From Opitutaceae bacterium (GTDB lineage Bacteria; Verrucomicrobiota; Verrucomicrobiia; Opitutales; Opitutaceae): 57,004 nucleotides of DNA. A program made the translations under genes and the position numbers. The stretch spans positions 42,568 through 99,571 of the forward strand of contig JACFMR010000015.1 in the NCBI GenBank assembly GCA_019455245.1. Reading direction: 5' to 3'. The notes beneath the pieces are model-generated. The model saw only the letters and a list, made by a program, of their open reading frames with translations. It was not told where the DNA came from and did no database searches. Below are positions 35,037 through 44,004 of this stretch, piece after piece. Position 1 is the first letter of the stretch; each line of letters starts with the position of its first letter.

Positions 35037-35411
35037 TTATTCCGCCGGCGTGAAAGTGGCGTCGATCAGCCAGTATTTGCCTTCGCGGCGCACCATCGTG
35101 CCGGAAACGGCGGCGCCCTTGGCGGCGGCCTTGAGGGTGGCTTCATCCACGCTGAAGCCCATGGTCATGGCGCGCATGACGCCGGGAATTTCCTCGTGCT
35201 TGACGATGAGCTGGCCGCGTTCGGCGAGCACGTTGACCACAACGCCTTTCAGCGCGTGACCGGTCTCGGCGGCGGCTGGTTTGTCCGCGATTTTTTCGCA
35301 GGTGCAGTTTTCGCCGCAGCCGCAGTTTTCACCACAACCGCAACGGGCGGGGCCGGCGTAGGCGATCGTCGCGGTCAACAGGGCAAGGAGGGGAAGCAGG
35401 ATTGAGCGCAT
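35037..35411 (-). CDS. CusF-like copper protein with metallothionein-like leader
   Basis: 124 residues from the ATG at 35411. Signal peptide 1-19, then the repeat RCGCGENCGCGENCTCE with six cysteines (24, 26, 30, 32, 36, 38). After a linker comes a CusF-like beta-barrel (about 54-124) with GVVVNVLAERGQLIVKHEEI and MRAMTMGF. H72, M82 and M84 match the His/Met/Met copper ligands of CusF, and the usual tryptophan position is Met or Arg. Such proteins carry Cu+ or Ag+ in the periplasm to the efflux pump. The Cys repeat in front is unusual and should bind several ions, if kept reduced. Confidence 0.85.
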   Translation of the reverse strand: MRSILLPLLALLTATIAYAGPARCGCGENCGCGENCTCEKIADKPAAAETGHALKGVVVNVLAERGQLIVKHEEIPGVMRAMTMGFSVDEATLKAAAKGAAVSGTMVRREGKYWLIDATFTPAE

Positions 35412-35526
35412 GAAGCCAAGAGTAACAGGTTTTGACGTGGTGCAAGCCCGGGTGTGGGTTTCGATGCCACGACCGGGCGAAAAGCCTTTTCGCTGGCACG
35501 GTTTCCGCCAGATGGATGGCACCCAA

Positions 35527-35637
35527 TAAATCTTTATCGTTCTCTTTATCTTAATCTTTATCCCTCGGGCTCGGTCCGGTGCGGGGCGGATCCACGGGCG
35601 AGATAAAGATAAAGATTAAGATTAAGATAACGATTTA
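35527..35637. repeat. AT-rich inverted repeat
   Basis: Two 36-base arms (35527-35562 and 35602-35637) match at 30 of 36 positions when one is reversed and complemented. Both are built from short ctttatc/ttaatc units and are strikingly AT-rich, while the 39-base loop is GC-rich. They lie downstream of the pyruvate kinase gene and upstream of the CusF-like gene, so a message could fold here into a long hairpin. Confidence 0.8.
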
Positions 35638-35678
35638 GGACTGAAGTGCGGGGAGGTGATCCGCACCGGCGCCGCGGA

Positions 35679-37106
35679 TCACTTCACCGTGCGGAGCTGG
35701 ACGCTTTCGAAGAGGCGGTCCTGGGAGAGGATGTCGGTGGCGATGATGAGTTTGTCGCCTGCGGCCACGCGACCGAGGCGACGGAGGTGGGCGATGGCGT
35801 TTTCAATGGTGATGTCGGGCTCGGAGGCGAAGGGCATCAGGTAGGGCTCCACCGCGCGCAGGAGGTTCATCTGCCGGTGCAGGCCGGCCTGGGGCGTGAA
35901 GGCGAGGATGGGAGCGCAGACCGGCCGCAGCGCGGCGAGGCCGCGCACCATGGTGCCGTAGCGGGTGAAGGTGAGGAGTTTGGAGCCGGGCAGGCTGTCG
36001 GCCAGCACCACGGCGGAGTGCAGGACGCGCAGGCGTTCGCTGTGGAGTTCGACGAGCTGGCGGGTGTCGGGGCGGTCCTCGCTCTCGATACGGCGGGCAA
36101 TCTTGTCGAGGATTTGCACGCAATCGAGGGGGTATTTGCCGATGGTGGTCTCGCCGGAGAGCATCACGCAGTCGGCGAGTTCATAAACGGCGTTGGCGAC
36201 GTCGGTGATCTCGGCGCGGGTGGGCACGGGTTGCTCGATCATCGACTCGAGCATGTGGGTGGCGACGATGACGGGGCGGCCGTGGCGCAGGCAGGCGCGG
36301 ACGGCGCGACGCTGGATGACGGGCAGATCCTCGAAGGGGCACTCGATGCCGAGGTCGCCGCGCGCGACCATCAGGCCGTCGCAGGCCTGCACGATGGCAT
36401 CGAGGTTGGTGATGGCGGACTGGTCCTCGATCTTGGCGATGATGCCGACTTTGGATTTCCGTTCTTCCAGAAAGTCGCGCAGCAGGGTGATGTCGGCGGC
36501 GTCGCGCACAAAAGAGAGCGCGAGAAAATCAATGCCTTCCTCGAGGCCGACGGTGGCGTCGGCGCGATCCTTGGCGGTGAAGGAGGGGAGGTTGACCTTG
36601 ACGCCGGGGAGGTTGATGTGGCGGCGCGATTTCAGTTCGCCGGGGATGAGCACGCGGCAGCGGATGCGCGCCTCGTCCTTGGTCAAGACTTCCAGGCGGA
36701 TGAGGCCGTTGTCCACGAGCACGGTGTCGCCGACCTTGATGTCGCGCACGAGGTCGCGGTAGTTGACGTCGACGGAGCGGATTTCCTCGGCGTTGCCGCC
36801 GTCGGCGCCGGGCTTGACGGTGAAATCAAACACCTCGCCGGCCTTGAGTTCGATGGGGGAGGCAACATCGCCGGTGCGGATCTCGGGGCCCTTGATGTCC
36901 ATCATGATCGCGACCTCGCGGCCGACGGTTTGGCTGGCGGCGCGGATGCGGCGGATGACGGTGCGCGTCCACTCGTGGGTGGCGTGGGCCATGTTGAGCC
37001 GGACGATGTCAACGCCGGTGCGGATGAGGCCGCCGAGCAGCTGCTCGCTTTCGGTGGCGGGGCCGAGGGTGGCGATGATCTTGGTGCGGCGCAGGGAAGT
37101 GGACAT
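35679..37106 (-). CDS. pyk: Pyruvate kinase
   Basis: 475 residues. Signature segments: RRTKIIATLGPAT at the start, LNMAHATHEW, the catalytic region GIIAKIEDQSAI, the metal/phosphate site VARGDLGIE, THMLESMIEQPVPTRAE and SGETTIGKYP. Converts phosphoenolpyruvate and ADP to pyruvate and ATP at the end of glycolysis. The ATG at 37106 puts the conserved N-terminus at the right place. The gene begins 6 bases after the stop of the MBL-fold gene, so both are likely in one transcript. The C-terminal domain is present and has normal length. Confidence 0.96.
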   Translation of the reverse strand: MSTSLRRTKIIATLGPATESEQLLGGLIRTGVDIVRLNMAHATHEWTRTVIRRIRAASQTVGREVAIMMDIKGPEIRTGDVASPIELKAGEVFDFTVKPGADGGNAEEIRSVDVNYRDLVRDIKVGDTVLVDNGLIRLEVLTKDEARIRCRVLIPGELKSRRHINLPGVKVNLPSFTAKDRADATVGLEEGIDFLALSFVRDAADITLLRDFLEERKSKVGIIAKIEDQSAITNLDAIVQACDGLMVARGDLGIECPFEDLPVIQRRAVRACLRHGRPVIVATHMLESMIEQPVPTRAEITDVANAVYELADCVMLSGETTIGKYPLDCVQILDKIARRIESEDRPDTRQLVELHSERLRVLHSAVVLADSLPGSKLLTFTRYGTMVRGLAALRPVCAPILAFTPQAGLHRQMNLLRAVEPYLMPFASEPDITIENAIAHLRRLGRVAAGDKLIIATDILSQDRLFESVQLRTVK

Positions 37107-37112
37107 GGTCAA

Positions 37113-37898
37113 TCAGAGTTCGAGGAGGGGCGTGCCGGCGCCGGGGGCGACGATGGAGAAGGGGCAGCGCAGGGAAACGCAGGCGGCCTGCACGGCGGCC
37201 ACGGAATTGCAATCGCGGCTGAGGTGGGCGAGGAAGACGTGGCGCCAGCGGGGACTGGCGACGGCCTCGAGCAATTCACGGGCGTGGTCGTTGGAGAGGT
37301 GGCCGTGCCGGCCGTTGATGCGCTGCTTCACGGACCAAGGGCGGCGGGTGTCGGCCTGCAGGAGCTGCGCGCAGTAATTGGACTCGATCACGACGATGTC
37401 GGATTCGCGCAGGTGTTCGTGCACGTGGGCGGGCGCGTAGCCGAGGTCGGTGACCCAGGTCAGGCTGCGGCGTGGCGAAAACAGATCGTCATCCTGCCCG
37501 GTGATGAAACGGAAGCCGACGGGCTCCTGCGCGTCGTGCGGCACGGAAAAGCTGTGGATCTCGAGGTCGCGGAAACGGAAGACGGCGCCGGTTTCGAACA
37601 GTTGCCAGTCGGGCCGGTGCTTGAGTCCGGCCTGCACGGTGCGGGCGGTGGCGGGATTGGCGAAGACGCGGATGTGCGGGTGCTTTTTCAAGCCGGAGAG
37701 ACCCGCGGCGTGGTCGCCGTGTTCGTGGGTGAGAAAAATGGCGTCGATGCGCGCGAGGGATTCGCCGCATTCGGCGAGCATTTCGTCGAGCCGGCGCGCG
37801 GAAAAACCCGCGTCGACGAGGATGCGGGCGCCGTCGGTCTGGAGGAAGGCGGCGTTGCCCGAGCTGCCGCTGCCGAGGATGCGAAAACGTAAAGGCAT
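37113..37898 (-). CDS. MBL-fold metallohydrolase (YycJ/WalJ-like)
   Basis: 261 residues. LGSGSSGNAAFLQTDGARIL at the start and the metal motif LTHEHGDHAAG (HxHxDH) define a metallo-beta-lactamase fold of the YycJ/PhnP-like branch. Further ligands are visible in SVPHDA and VVIESNY, and the C-terminal VFLAHLSRDCN is conserved in this subgroup. Some members are 5'-3' exonucleases linked to mismatch repair or to cell-wall control; the exact substrate is not known here. Placed immediately upstream of pyruvate kinase. Confidence 0.88.
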   Translation of the reverse strand: MPLRFRILGSGSSGNAAFLQTDGARILVDAGFSARRLDEMLAECGESLARIDAIFLTHEHGDHAAGLSGLKKHPHIRVFANPATARTVQAGLKHRPDWQLFETGAVFRFRDLEIHSFSVPHDAQEPVGFRFITGQDDDLFSPRRSLTWVTDLGYAPAHVHEHLRESDIVVIESNYCAQLLQADTRRPWSVKQRINGRHGHLSNDHARELLEAVASPRWRHVFLAHLSRDCNSVAAVQAACVSLRCPFSIVAPGAGTPLLEL

Positions 37899-37982
37899 CG
37901 GTTTGATGGCAAGACGGCGCCGGGGCGAACGCAAGTCTGCAACCGGACGCGGCGGGGGCGGGAAGGAAAATGCGGGGTTTGG

Positions 37983-38047
37983 GTAGGGCGGGCTGTCCCT
38001 TGCCCGCCACGCAGCACACCCGGCGGGCAAGGGATTGCCCGCCCTGC
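37983..38047. repeat. Inverted pair of palindromic repeats
   Basis: Unit one at 37983-38008 opens GTAGGGCGGG and closes CCCGCC; unit two at 38022-38047 is the inverted copy (opens GGCGGG, closes CCGCCCTGC). Both carry a short variable centre. They sit between the MBL gene start and the stop of the fusion gene. Confidence 0.8.
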
Positions 38048-38071
38048 CGGGGAATGTGCGCTGTGGCGCGG

Positions 38072-41000
38072 CTATGCCCAGTCGCAGAGGTTGGCGATGT
38101 GGGCGGCGGAGCCGTCGCGTTGCCAGCCGTCGAGCTGGGCCTGGTCCTTGAGCTGCTGGCCGCGGGCCCGGGGCACCACGGCAAACACGTTGGTGCATTC
38201 GGGCAGCGCGGTCATGTCGCCCCAGAGTTTTTCGAACTGGGTGACGGGATAAACGTCCTCCTGGCCGTGGCCCCAGCGCTTCTTGACCTCCTTGAGGGTG
38301 ACATAGGTCGGGACGCGTGCGGCGAGCCGGCGCACGGCGGCGGCGGTCTTGGACGCATCGGCGAGGTCGGCGCGACTGAGCTCGAAGAGCGCGAGCAGGC
38401 GGTCGAGGTCGATCCAACAGGTGTTGGCGTTGTAGTAGCTGAGGGCGAACTCGTCCTCCTCGCGCGGCAGGGCGAGGCCCTCGACGAGGCGCAGCCGGCC
38501 GTTGACGCGGGCGAGGCCACCGCCGTGGTCCTCGATGCGACGGGTGATGACTTCCCAGCCGAGCGTGGCGTCGGTGGACCGGAACCAGCCGACCATGGCG
38601 GGATCGGCGGTGGCGCCGAGCGTGTCGATGTTGTGCACCATCAGCGTGCGCAATTGCGGCCGGTCGGCGAGGAGGCGGGCGAGCACGCCGTTCTTGAGCA
38701 GATTGGGGATCTCGAACCAATGGCCGACGGGGTGCAGGCACTGTTCGGGCAGGTTGTCGGTGTAGTCGGAACCTTCGCCGGTGGTACGGGCCCAGTTGGC
38801 GAGGGCGGCGCGCACGCTGTCGCGCATCTTTTGTTTCTGTTCGTCGAGGCGCTGCTGCGCGGTTTCCTCCCAGGCGAACTGCAGATCGCGCACGGTGGGC
38901 ACGAGCCGCAGGCCGATGGAGCGGCCGGGGGAGAGCCAGACATCGCGTTCCAGCGCATCGCCGACGAGGTCGCGCAACATGCGCTCGATGGGCGCGTGGG
39001 TGAGATGGCTGGTGGTGAAAACGTGCGGCAAGGCGGCACCATACGCGCGACCGCTGTGCCGGGTTTTAGCGAGGTGCACCTCGATGAAATTGCGATGCCG
39101 GCCGGCGAACTTGGCGAAGGGATGCAGGCCCTTGACGACACCGGCGCCCTGGGTCCAGCGGCTGCCGGCGCCGGCGGCGTAGGTGACGATGGCGACCTCG
39201 CCGCGGCGCAAGGCCTCCTCGCCGGCGCGCCGGAGGGCGGGGTCGATTTGCGCGGCGTCGGTCAGGTCGCCGGGCGCGGCATCCTCGATGCGGGTGGCGG
39301 CGGGCAGGCGGTTGAGGGCGAGGCCGATGCGGCCGGCCTGCAGGTCGGCGCGAATCTGTTCGTGCTGGGTCTGATCAAACCCGTTGGCGGCGAGCAGCCC
39401 GCGCAGTTGGGCGGAGGACGCGGCGGAAGTGTGGACGGCGGCGGCCGGCGGTTCGAGCAGTCCGGTGAGGATGGCGGCGAAACCGGGATGGGTGAGCGCG
39501 GCGGCCTTGAACTGTTTTACATCCAGCCGTTCGCGCGGCGTGAGGGTCGATTCGTCGTGCCGCAGGCTGGCCGACACGACGTTGCGGTAATAGCCGGCGG
39601 GCAGGAGGGCCGCGGCGTCGCGCAGCAGGGCGGCCACGCTGCCGTGTTCGTTGATGGCGAAATCATAAACGACCGGGTCCATCGCGAACGGCAGGGCGGA
39701 CTCGAATTCGCGTTTGGTCGTAAGCATCAGTTCGCGCAGGAACTCCTGGCCCTCGCGTTTGTGTTCGGGCGCAAAGATGAAGCCCATGCCGCCGCCCGAC
39801 ATGCCGCCGAGCATCCAGAAGCCCCAGAAGTCGTCGCCGAATTTTTCCCGGGTGCGGGCGATGAGCCGTTCGGTGTAGAGATTGCTCACCCAGGGAATCA
39901 TCGTCTGCAGCGGACCGGTGAAATTTTCCGTCAGCGCGCGGCCGAGGGCGCGGATGTCGCCCCGGGCGAGATGATCGAGAATCGTGTCGAGCGTGGCGAC
40001 GGCCTGTTGCCGCGCCCGCCACTCGGCGGCGCTGCGCAACAGGTATTTCTCGGTGGCCATCTCGAGGATGGGGCCGACGTTTTGCGCCATGCCGCCGTGC
40101 ACAAGCACGAGCGATTCCTGCAGTTTTTGCCGCGCGGCGGGCGGCACGCGGTCGGGGCCGAGGAGGGTGTGACGCGGCAGCAGGCGGCCGCGACTGATGC
40201 CGTGTTCGGGATCGTCCGGTCCGGCCAGCGTGCCCTCGATGAGTTTGATGCCGGGCCACAGTCCGCCGGAGTCCTGCCAGCCGCCGCCGGAACCGCCGAG
40301 CCATTCGCCCAGGATGGCGCGGGCCGCGACGATGCGCCGGTCGCTTTCCTGCATCGGGCCGTCGAGCGCGGCAATCTGGCCGGTGGCGCGCATGCACACG
40401 CCGATGAGAGCGCCGAGGAGATTGGTGGAAACGGCCAAACGCGAACCCTTGGGGATGCGGTTGACGTTGCTGACCAGTTCGAAACCGCGGCCGGCGCCGA
40501 AGATCTGCGCCAGCAATTCGGGCAGCGAAGTGGCGGAGCGTTCGATGCCGGGCGGTACGAGCCCGGCGGCGATGACGGCGGCCTTGAGCAGGCCGAGGTA
40601 ATCGCGCGCAAAGTCGAAGACATCGTCAATCGTGGCCAGCACGGCGCTGGCGCCGAGATCGACGCTGGTCAGACGAATGACCGGTTCGTCGATGACCCGG
40701 AACCAGGCCTCGACCGGGGGTTGTGGCGCGGCATCGCGGCCGTGCACGCCGAGATCAACGGAAATGTTGAGCACGCGCGCGCCCTCGGGGAAATCCATGC
40801 CGAGAAAGAAAATGTCGCTCCAGCCGCAGTGGGTGAGATCCATGCGCACGGGCGTGACTTCGCGCAGCACCGGGTAAGGCGTGTCGGCGTCGCGGCGTGC
40901 GAGCAACTCGGCCCGCACACGCAGCGGCTGGTCAAGCGGGTGGCCGAGGCGGAACATCCAGGCGTTGCCGCGGGTGGAACGCACGGTGCGGCGGACCTGG

Positions 41001-41392
41001 TCGGCGAGGGTCTGAAAGCCGAGCGCGTAATAGGCGGCGGCGAGGGCGCTGGAGAGCGTTTCGTTGGCCCCCTGGGCGGAGAGTTCCTGCTGAAACAGGC
41101 CGATGGCCTCCTCGAAACGGCGTTCGAGCAGAAATTGAAAGCCGGCGAAGGGCACGCGGCCGTGGCGCGGATAACCGGGCAGCGCCGGCAGGTGATAGCG
41201 GTGGATCGCGCTGAGAAAAAACAGCGCGCGCACGCGGCGGTAGAGGTTGGTTTCGCGGCGGCGGAAAGCGTCGAGATCGGCGCCGGCGGCGAGCAGGGCT
41301 TCCGCGGATTGGCCCTTGCACCATTGTTCCAAGGCGCGGTCGCGCACGTCGGTGTCGGCCGACGTGATGATTTCGAGCAAGCCCGGGTTCAT
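38072..41392 (-). CDS. Sugar kinase (GHMP, fucokinase-like)-UDPGP nucleotidyltransferase fusion
   Basis: 1,106 residues. The N-terminal half has GHMP-kinase motifs: [19 protein letters not shown] at 311-329, the fucokinase-like [12 protein letters not shown] at 366-377, HGGMAQNVG at 432-440 and [10 protein letters not shown] at 529-538. From about residue 650 there is a UDPGP-family pyrophosphorylase with AAGAGSRW (739-746) and [20 protein letters not shown]. It would phosphorylate a free sugar at C1 and then couple the sugar-1-phosphate to a nucleotide, a salvage pathway in one polypeptide. Known fucokinase/GDP-fucose pyrophosphorylases have the opposite domain order. The start overlaps the stop of the upstream nucleotidyltransferase (ATGA). 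Sugar and nucleotide are not predictable from sequence. Confidence 0.82.
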   Translation of the reverse strand: MNPGLLEIITSADTDVRDRALEQWCKGQSAEALLAAGADLDAFRRRETNLYRRVRALFFLSAIHRYHLPALPGYPRHGRVPFAGFQFLLERRFEEAIGLFQQELSAQGANETLSSALAAAYYALGFQTLADQVRRTVRSTRGNAWMFRLGHPLDQPLRVRAELLARRDADTPYPVLREVTPVRMDLTHCGWSDIFFLGMDFPEGARVLNISVDLGVHGRDAAPQPPVEAWFRVIDEPVIRLTSVDLGASAVLATIDDVFDFARDYLGLLKAAVIAAGLVPPGIERSATSLPELLAQIFGAGRGFELVSNVNRIPKGSRLAVSTNLLGALIGVCMRATGQIAALDGPMQESDRRIVAARAILGEWLGGSGGGWQDSGGLWPGIKLIEGTLAGPDDPEHGISRGRLLPRHTLLGPDRVPPAARQKLQESLVLVHGGMAQNVGPILEMATEKYLLRSAAEWRARQQAVATLDTILDHLARGDIRALGRALTENFTGPLQTMIPWVSNLYTERLIARTREKFGDDFWGFWMLGGMSGGGMGFIFAPEHKREGQEFLRELMLTTKREFESALPFAMDPVVYDFAINEHGSVAALLRDAAALLPAGYYRNVVSASLRHDESTLTPRERLDVKQFKAAALTHPGFAAILTGLLEPPAAAVHTSAASSAQLRGLLAANGFDQTQHEQIRADLQAGRIGLALNRLPAATRIEDAAPGDLTDAAQIDPALRRAGEEALRRGEVAIVTYAAGAGSRWTQGAGVVKGLHPFAKFAGRHRNFIEVHLAKTRHSGRAYGAALPHVFTTSHLTHAPIERMLRDLVGDALERDVWLSPGRSIGLRLVPTVRDLQFAWEETAQQRLDEQKQKMRDSVRAALANWARTTGEGSDYTDNLPEQCLHPVGHWFEIPNLLKNGVLARLLADRPQLRTLMVHNIDTLGATADPAMVGWFRSTDATLGWEVITRRIEDHGGGLARVNGRLRLVEGLALPREEDEFALSYYNANTCWIDLDRLLALFELSRADLADASKTAAAVRRLAARVPTYVTLKEVKKRWGHGQEDVYPVTQFEKLWGDMTALPECTNVFAVVPRARGQQLKDQAQLDGWQRDGSAAHIANLCDWA

Positions 41393-42240
41393 GATTGGCC
41401 GCTGGAGGGGTGGGCGAGCAGGCCGACGATCTGGGTCAGCACGATGTCGCGGTCGCGGCCGGCGAGGGAAAGCGCGAGTTGGGCCAGCAGCAAACCGTAG
41501 CGCGAGCCGATGTCGTAGCGGCGGCCGGCGACGGTCAGGGCGAGGTAGCGGCGGCGGGCGGCCATGGCATGCAGCGCGGGGGTGAGCCCGAGTATTTCGT
41601 CCGGGGCGGCGGCGCGCCGGGCGTCGAGCAGGTCGAAGATGCCGGCGTCAAACACATGCAGGCCGAAAAAACACAGGTAGTAACCCGCGCGCAGGCCGGG
41701 GACGATCAACTCCTGTTCGGCTAGGGTGGGCGTGGGTTTTTCGATCACGGCCTCGATCTGGTAGAGGGGCCGGTCGCCGCCGGTGAGTTTGCCGCCGACG
41801 GTGCCGTAGGCGGTGAGCAGGCTTTCGTGCGTGGGTTGCACGGCGGAGACAGGGCAGTTTTCGCCGCCGGCGATCTCGAGCAACTGTTTGGCGCAGCCGG
41901 TGGCGGTCTGGCTGACGTGCAGGTGATCGCCGACGAGGTGCAGAAACGGTTCGCCGTGGCAAAACTCGCGGCCGCGCAGCACCGCGTCGCCGTAACCGCG
42001 TGGATCGGGTTGCGGGATGAAGCGCACCTGGGATTGGAACGGCCCGCAGGCGGCGGCGTAGTTGGCCTCGTCGCCCGGGCAGACGACCACCCCGAATTCC
42101 TCGATGCCGGCCTCGGCGGCCTCGGCCAGAATGATCTGCAGGGCGGATTTGGTTTCGCCGTCGCGGTCCACCAGCGTTTGCAGGGGCAGGGTGCGCTGGC
42201 GCGGATTGGCGGCGGTGATCAGGGCTTGGCGGATCTTCAT
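41389..42240 (-). CDS. Sugar-phosphate nucleotidyltransferase, divergent GalU-like
   Basis: 283 residues. GalU-like in overall plan: [19 protein letters not shown] at the start, [20 protein letters not shown] with the GDH metal region (LVGDHLH), and [13 protein letters not shown] at the end. The usual GxGTR signature is replaced by ANPRQRT and the KEMLP motif is absent (TLVDRDG), as in a Planctomycetes/Verrucomicrobia subgroup that I recall. It should make NDP-sugars from sugar 1-phosphates, or serve as partner of the fusion protein. Its stop codon overlaps the start of the fusion gene by the ATGA pattern, so the two are one operon. Confidence 0.82.
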   Translation of the reverse strand: MKIRQALITAANPRQRTLPLQTLVDRDGETKSALQIILAEAAEAGIEEFGVVVCPGDEANYAAACGPFQSQVRFIPQPDPRGYGDAVLRGREFCHGEPFLHLVGDHLHVSQTATGCAKQLLEIAGGENCPVSAVQPTHESLLTAYGTVGGKLTGGDRPLYQIEAVIEKPTPTLAEQELIVPGLRAGYYLCFFGLHVFDAGIFDLLDARRAAAPDEILGLTPALHAMAARRRYLALTVAGRRYDIGSRYGLLLAQLALSLAGRDRDIVLTQIVGLLAHPSSGQS

Positions 42241-42365
42241 CGCGGGATATGGGCGCGAGTGTCGGTGGAGCGCACGGGCGATTCAACCGGAATCAGTCCG
42301 GCGGCAGCCGGTTCCCGCTGCCTCGTGGTTGACGCCCCGGACAATCTGGCTTGGCTTGGTTCCTT

Positions 42366-42842
42366 ATGCCCAGAACCACCACCAGACGCGCCGCCCGGAC
42401 TCCGGCCGTGCGCCCGCTCCGGGGCACCGTTTTCATCACGCGGCAGGTGCATTTCAACGCCGCCCACCGGCTGCACAACCCGACCAAGAGCCAGGCGTGG
42501 AACGAAAAACAATACGGGCTCTGCACCAACCCGCACTGGCACGGGCACAACTACGTGCTGGAAGTCACGGTCAAGGGCGAAACCGATCCTGAAACGGGCT
42601 ACATCATCGATCTGGGCGAGCTGAAACGCATTTTGCACACCGCGGTGGTGGATCCCTGCGACCACCGCAACCTCAACGAGGAGGTGCCTTTCCTGCGCGG
42701 CATCATTCCCTCGACCGAGAACCTCGTGATCGCCTTCTGGTCGCAGATCGAGCCGCACCTCAAGACCGGCCGGCTGCACTGCGTGCGCCTTTACGAAACC
42801 CCGCGCAACTACGCCGAGTATTTCGGACCCGAGACCAGCTAA
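42366..42842 (+). CDS. 6-pyruvoyl-tetrahydropterin synthase family (PTPS-I type)
   Basis: 158 residues from the ATG at 42366. Zinc and catalytic residues are at [10 protein letters not shown] and [13 protein letters not shown], and DHRNLN and STEN complete the motif set. The spacing CxxxxxHGH is that of PTPS-I/animal-type enzymes, not the CxxxHGH of E. coli QueD. So conversion of dihydroneopterin triphosphate to 6-pyruvoyl-tetrahydropterin is more likely than 6-carboxytetrahydropterin formation, but Bacteroidetes-type proteins with the same spacing may serve queuosine. FolE2, which makes its substrate, is encoded 64 bases downstream. Confidence 0.9.
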   Translation: MPRTTTRRAARTPAVRPLRGTVFITRQVHFNAAHRLHNPTKSQAWNEKQYGLCTNPHWHGHNYVLEVTVKGETDPETGYIIDLGELKRILHTAVVDPCDHRNLNEEVPFLRGIIPSTENLVIAFWSQIEPHLKTGRLHCVRLYETPRNYAEYFGPETS

Positions 42843-42906
42843 CCCCGAAAAAAGGGGCTCCGGTTATCGTCCCAACCGCCTGGTCAGACGTATCAAGAAA
42901 AACGAC

Positions 42907-43884
42907 ATGAAGAAAAAACAGATGTATCTCCACCGCTCGGCGGACGGAGCCGAACCCAAATTGAAGCGCGGCTACGACGCGAAATTCCGCGCCAGCGCGG
43001 GCTACCGTGCGACGCTGCCCGACATGATGGAGGCCTCGCACGACGCCATCCACGGGGCCAACGTGCCGATCCAGCAGGTGGGGATCCACAACTTCAAGCT
43101 CCCGCTCAAATACCGTACCAAGGCCGGCAAAGTGCTCACGCTCGAGACCAGCGTGACCGGCACGGTGTCGCTCGAGGCCGAACTGAAGGGCATCAACATG
43201 AGCCGCATCATGCGGACCTTCTACGACCACAAGGACGAGGTCACGACCGGCGAGTGGATGGGCAAGGTGCTGAAGAACTACCTGCGCAAGATCGAGAGCA
43301 AGGATGCGCGGCTGAAGATCGCCTTTTCCTACCCGATGGTGCGCGAGAGCCTGCGCAGCGGCCTGGAGGGGTTCCAGTTCTACCAGACGGCCTTTGAAGG
43401 GGTGATGACGCGGGACGGACGCTACCGGCGTTTCATCCATTTCGATTTCGTTTATTCCTCCGCCTGCCCGTGCTCCGCCGAACTGAACGAGCACGCGCGC
43501 GACCAGCGCGGGGCTTACGGCGTGCCGCATTCGCAGCGCAGCAAGGCGCGCATCACGCTGGAGGAGGCCGAGGGCCGCAAGCTGTGGATCGAGGACGTGC
43601 ACCAGCACTGCCTCAACGCGCTGCAGACCGAAACGCAGGTGATGGTGAAGCGCGAGGACGAGCAGGCCTTCGCCGAGCTCAACGGCGCCTACCTGAAGTT
43701 CGTCGAGGATGCCGCGCGGCTGCTCTACAAGGAGTTCGACGCCGACAAACGCATCAAGGATTTCCGCATCGCCTGCTCGCACCTCGAGTCACTGCACTCG
43801 CACGACGCGGTGAGCGTGATCTGCAAAGGCGTGCCCGGCGGCTTCACCGCCGACTTCATGGATTTCGGATCGCTGCTTTGCTGA
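42907..43884 (+). CDS. folE2: GTP cyclohydrolase FolE2 (type IB)
   Basis: 325 residues, full length. FolE2 marks are visible in [15 protein letters not shown], the metal/catalytic site [21 protein letters not shown], the HSQRS segment, and the conserved C-terminal [11 protein letters not shown]. It converts GTP to dihydroneopterin triphosphate and, unlike FolE1, can use metals other than zinc, so it is often kept where zinc is scarce. Here a zinc-exporting cluster is nearby in the same chromosome, but the direct neighbours are pterin genes. Confidence 0.95.
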   Translation: MKKKQMYLHRSADGAEPKLKRGYDAKFRASAGYRATLPDMMEASHDAIHGANVPIQQVGIHNFKLPLKYRTKAGKVLTLETSVTGTVSLEAELKGINMSRIMRTFYDHKDEVTTGEWMGKVLKNYLRKIESKDARLKIAFSYPMVRESLRSGLEGFQFYQTAFEGVMTRDGRYRRFIHFDFVYSSACPCSAELNEHARDQRGAYGVPHSQRSKARITLEEAEGRKLWIEDVHQHCLNALQTETQVMVKREDEQAFAELNGAYLKFVEDAARLLYKEFDADKRIKDFRIACSHLESLHSHDAVSVICKGVPGGFTADFMDFGSLLC

Positions 43885-43898
43885 CGCGCCCGGGCGCG

Positions 43899-44004
43899 CA
43901 AATCCCAAACGCCAAATCACAAATCCCAAAAAAAAGAGAATGATCAAAATTTCGAAATTCGGATTTCTATGGCCTTTGGGTTTTGGCCTTTGGAGTTTTT
44001 ACCC
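43899..44004. repeat. AT-rich palindromic region between folE2 and SDR gene
   Basis: About 105 bases of strongly AT-rich sequence in a GC-rich context. The left part repeats caaatccca and caaatcac blocks; the right part repeats ggcctttgg and ttttgg blocks. The midpoint is a perfect 12-bp palindrome, aatttcgaaatt, at 43948-43959. The two arms are imperfect reverse complements. A perfect GC palindrome (cgcgcccgggcgcg, 43885-43898) precedes it. Confidence 0.65.

Noticed and set aside
35646..37892. 748-codon plus-strand frame opposite pyruvate kinase and the MBL gene
   Set aside because: Same mirror effect; it spans two well-supported genes on the other strand.
37970..41500. An open frame of more than 1,100 codons on the plus strand opposite the kinase/UDPGP fusion
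   Set aside because: It is a mirror of the strongly GC-biased codons of the real gene; the translation is Gly/Ala/Glu-rich with no motif, while the minus strand has clear GHMP and UDPGP motifs.
43885..43898. Perfect palindrome cgcgcccgggcgcg after folE2 considered as terminator
   Set aside because: It has no loop bases and no T-run follows, so an intrinsic terminator is unlikely.
43969..44004. Upstream in-frame start of the SDR gene
   Set aside because: The 12 added residues are encoded by the AT-rich repeat; the ATG at 44005 begins the normal SDR N-terminus.
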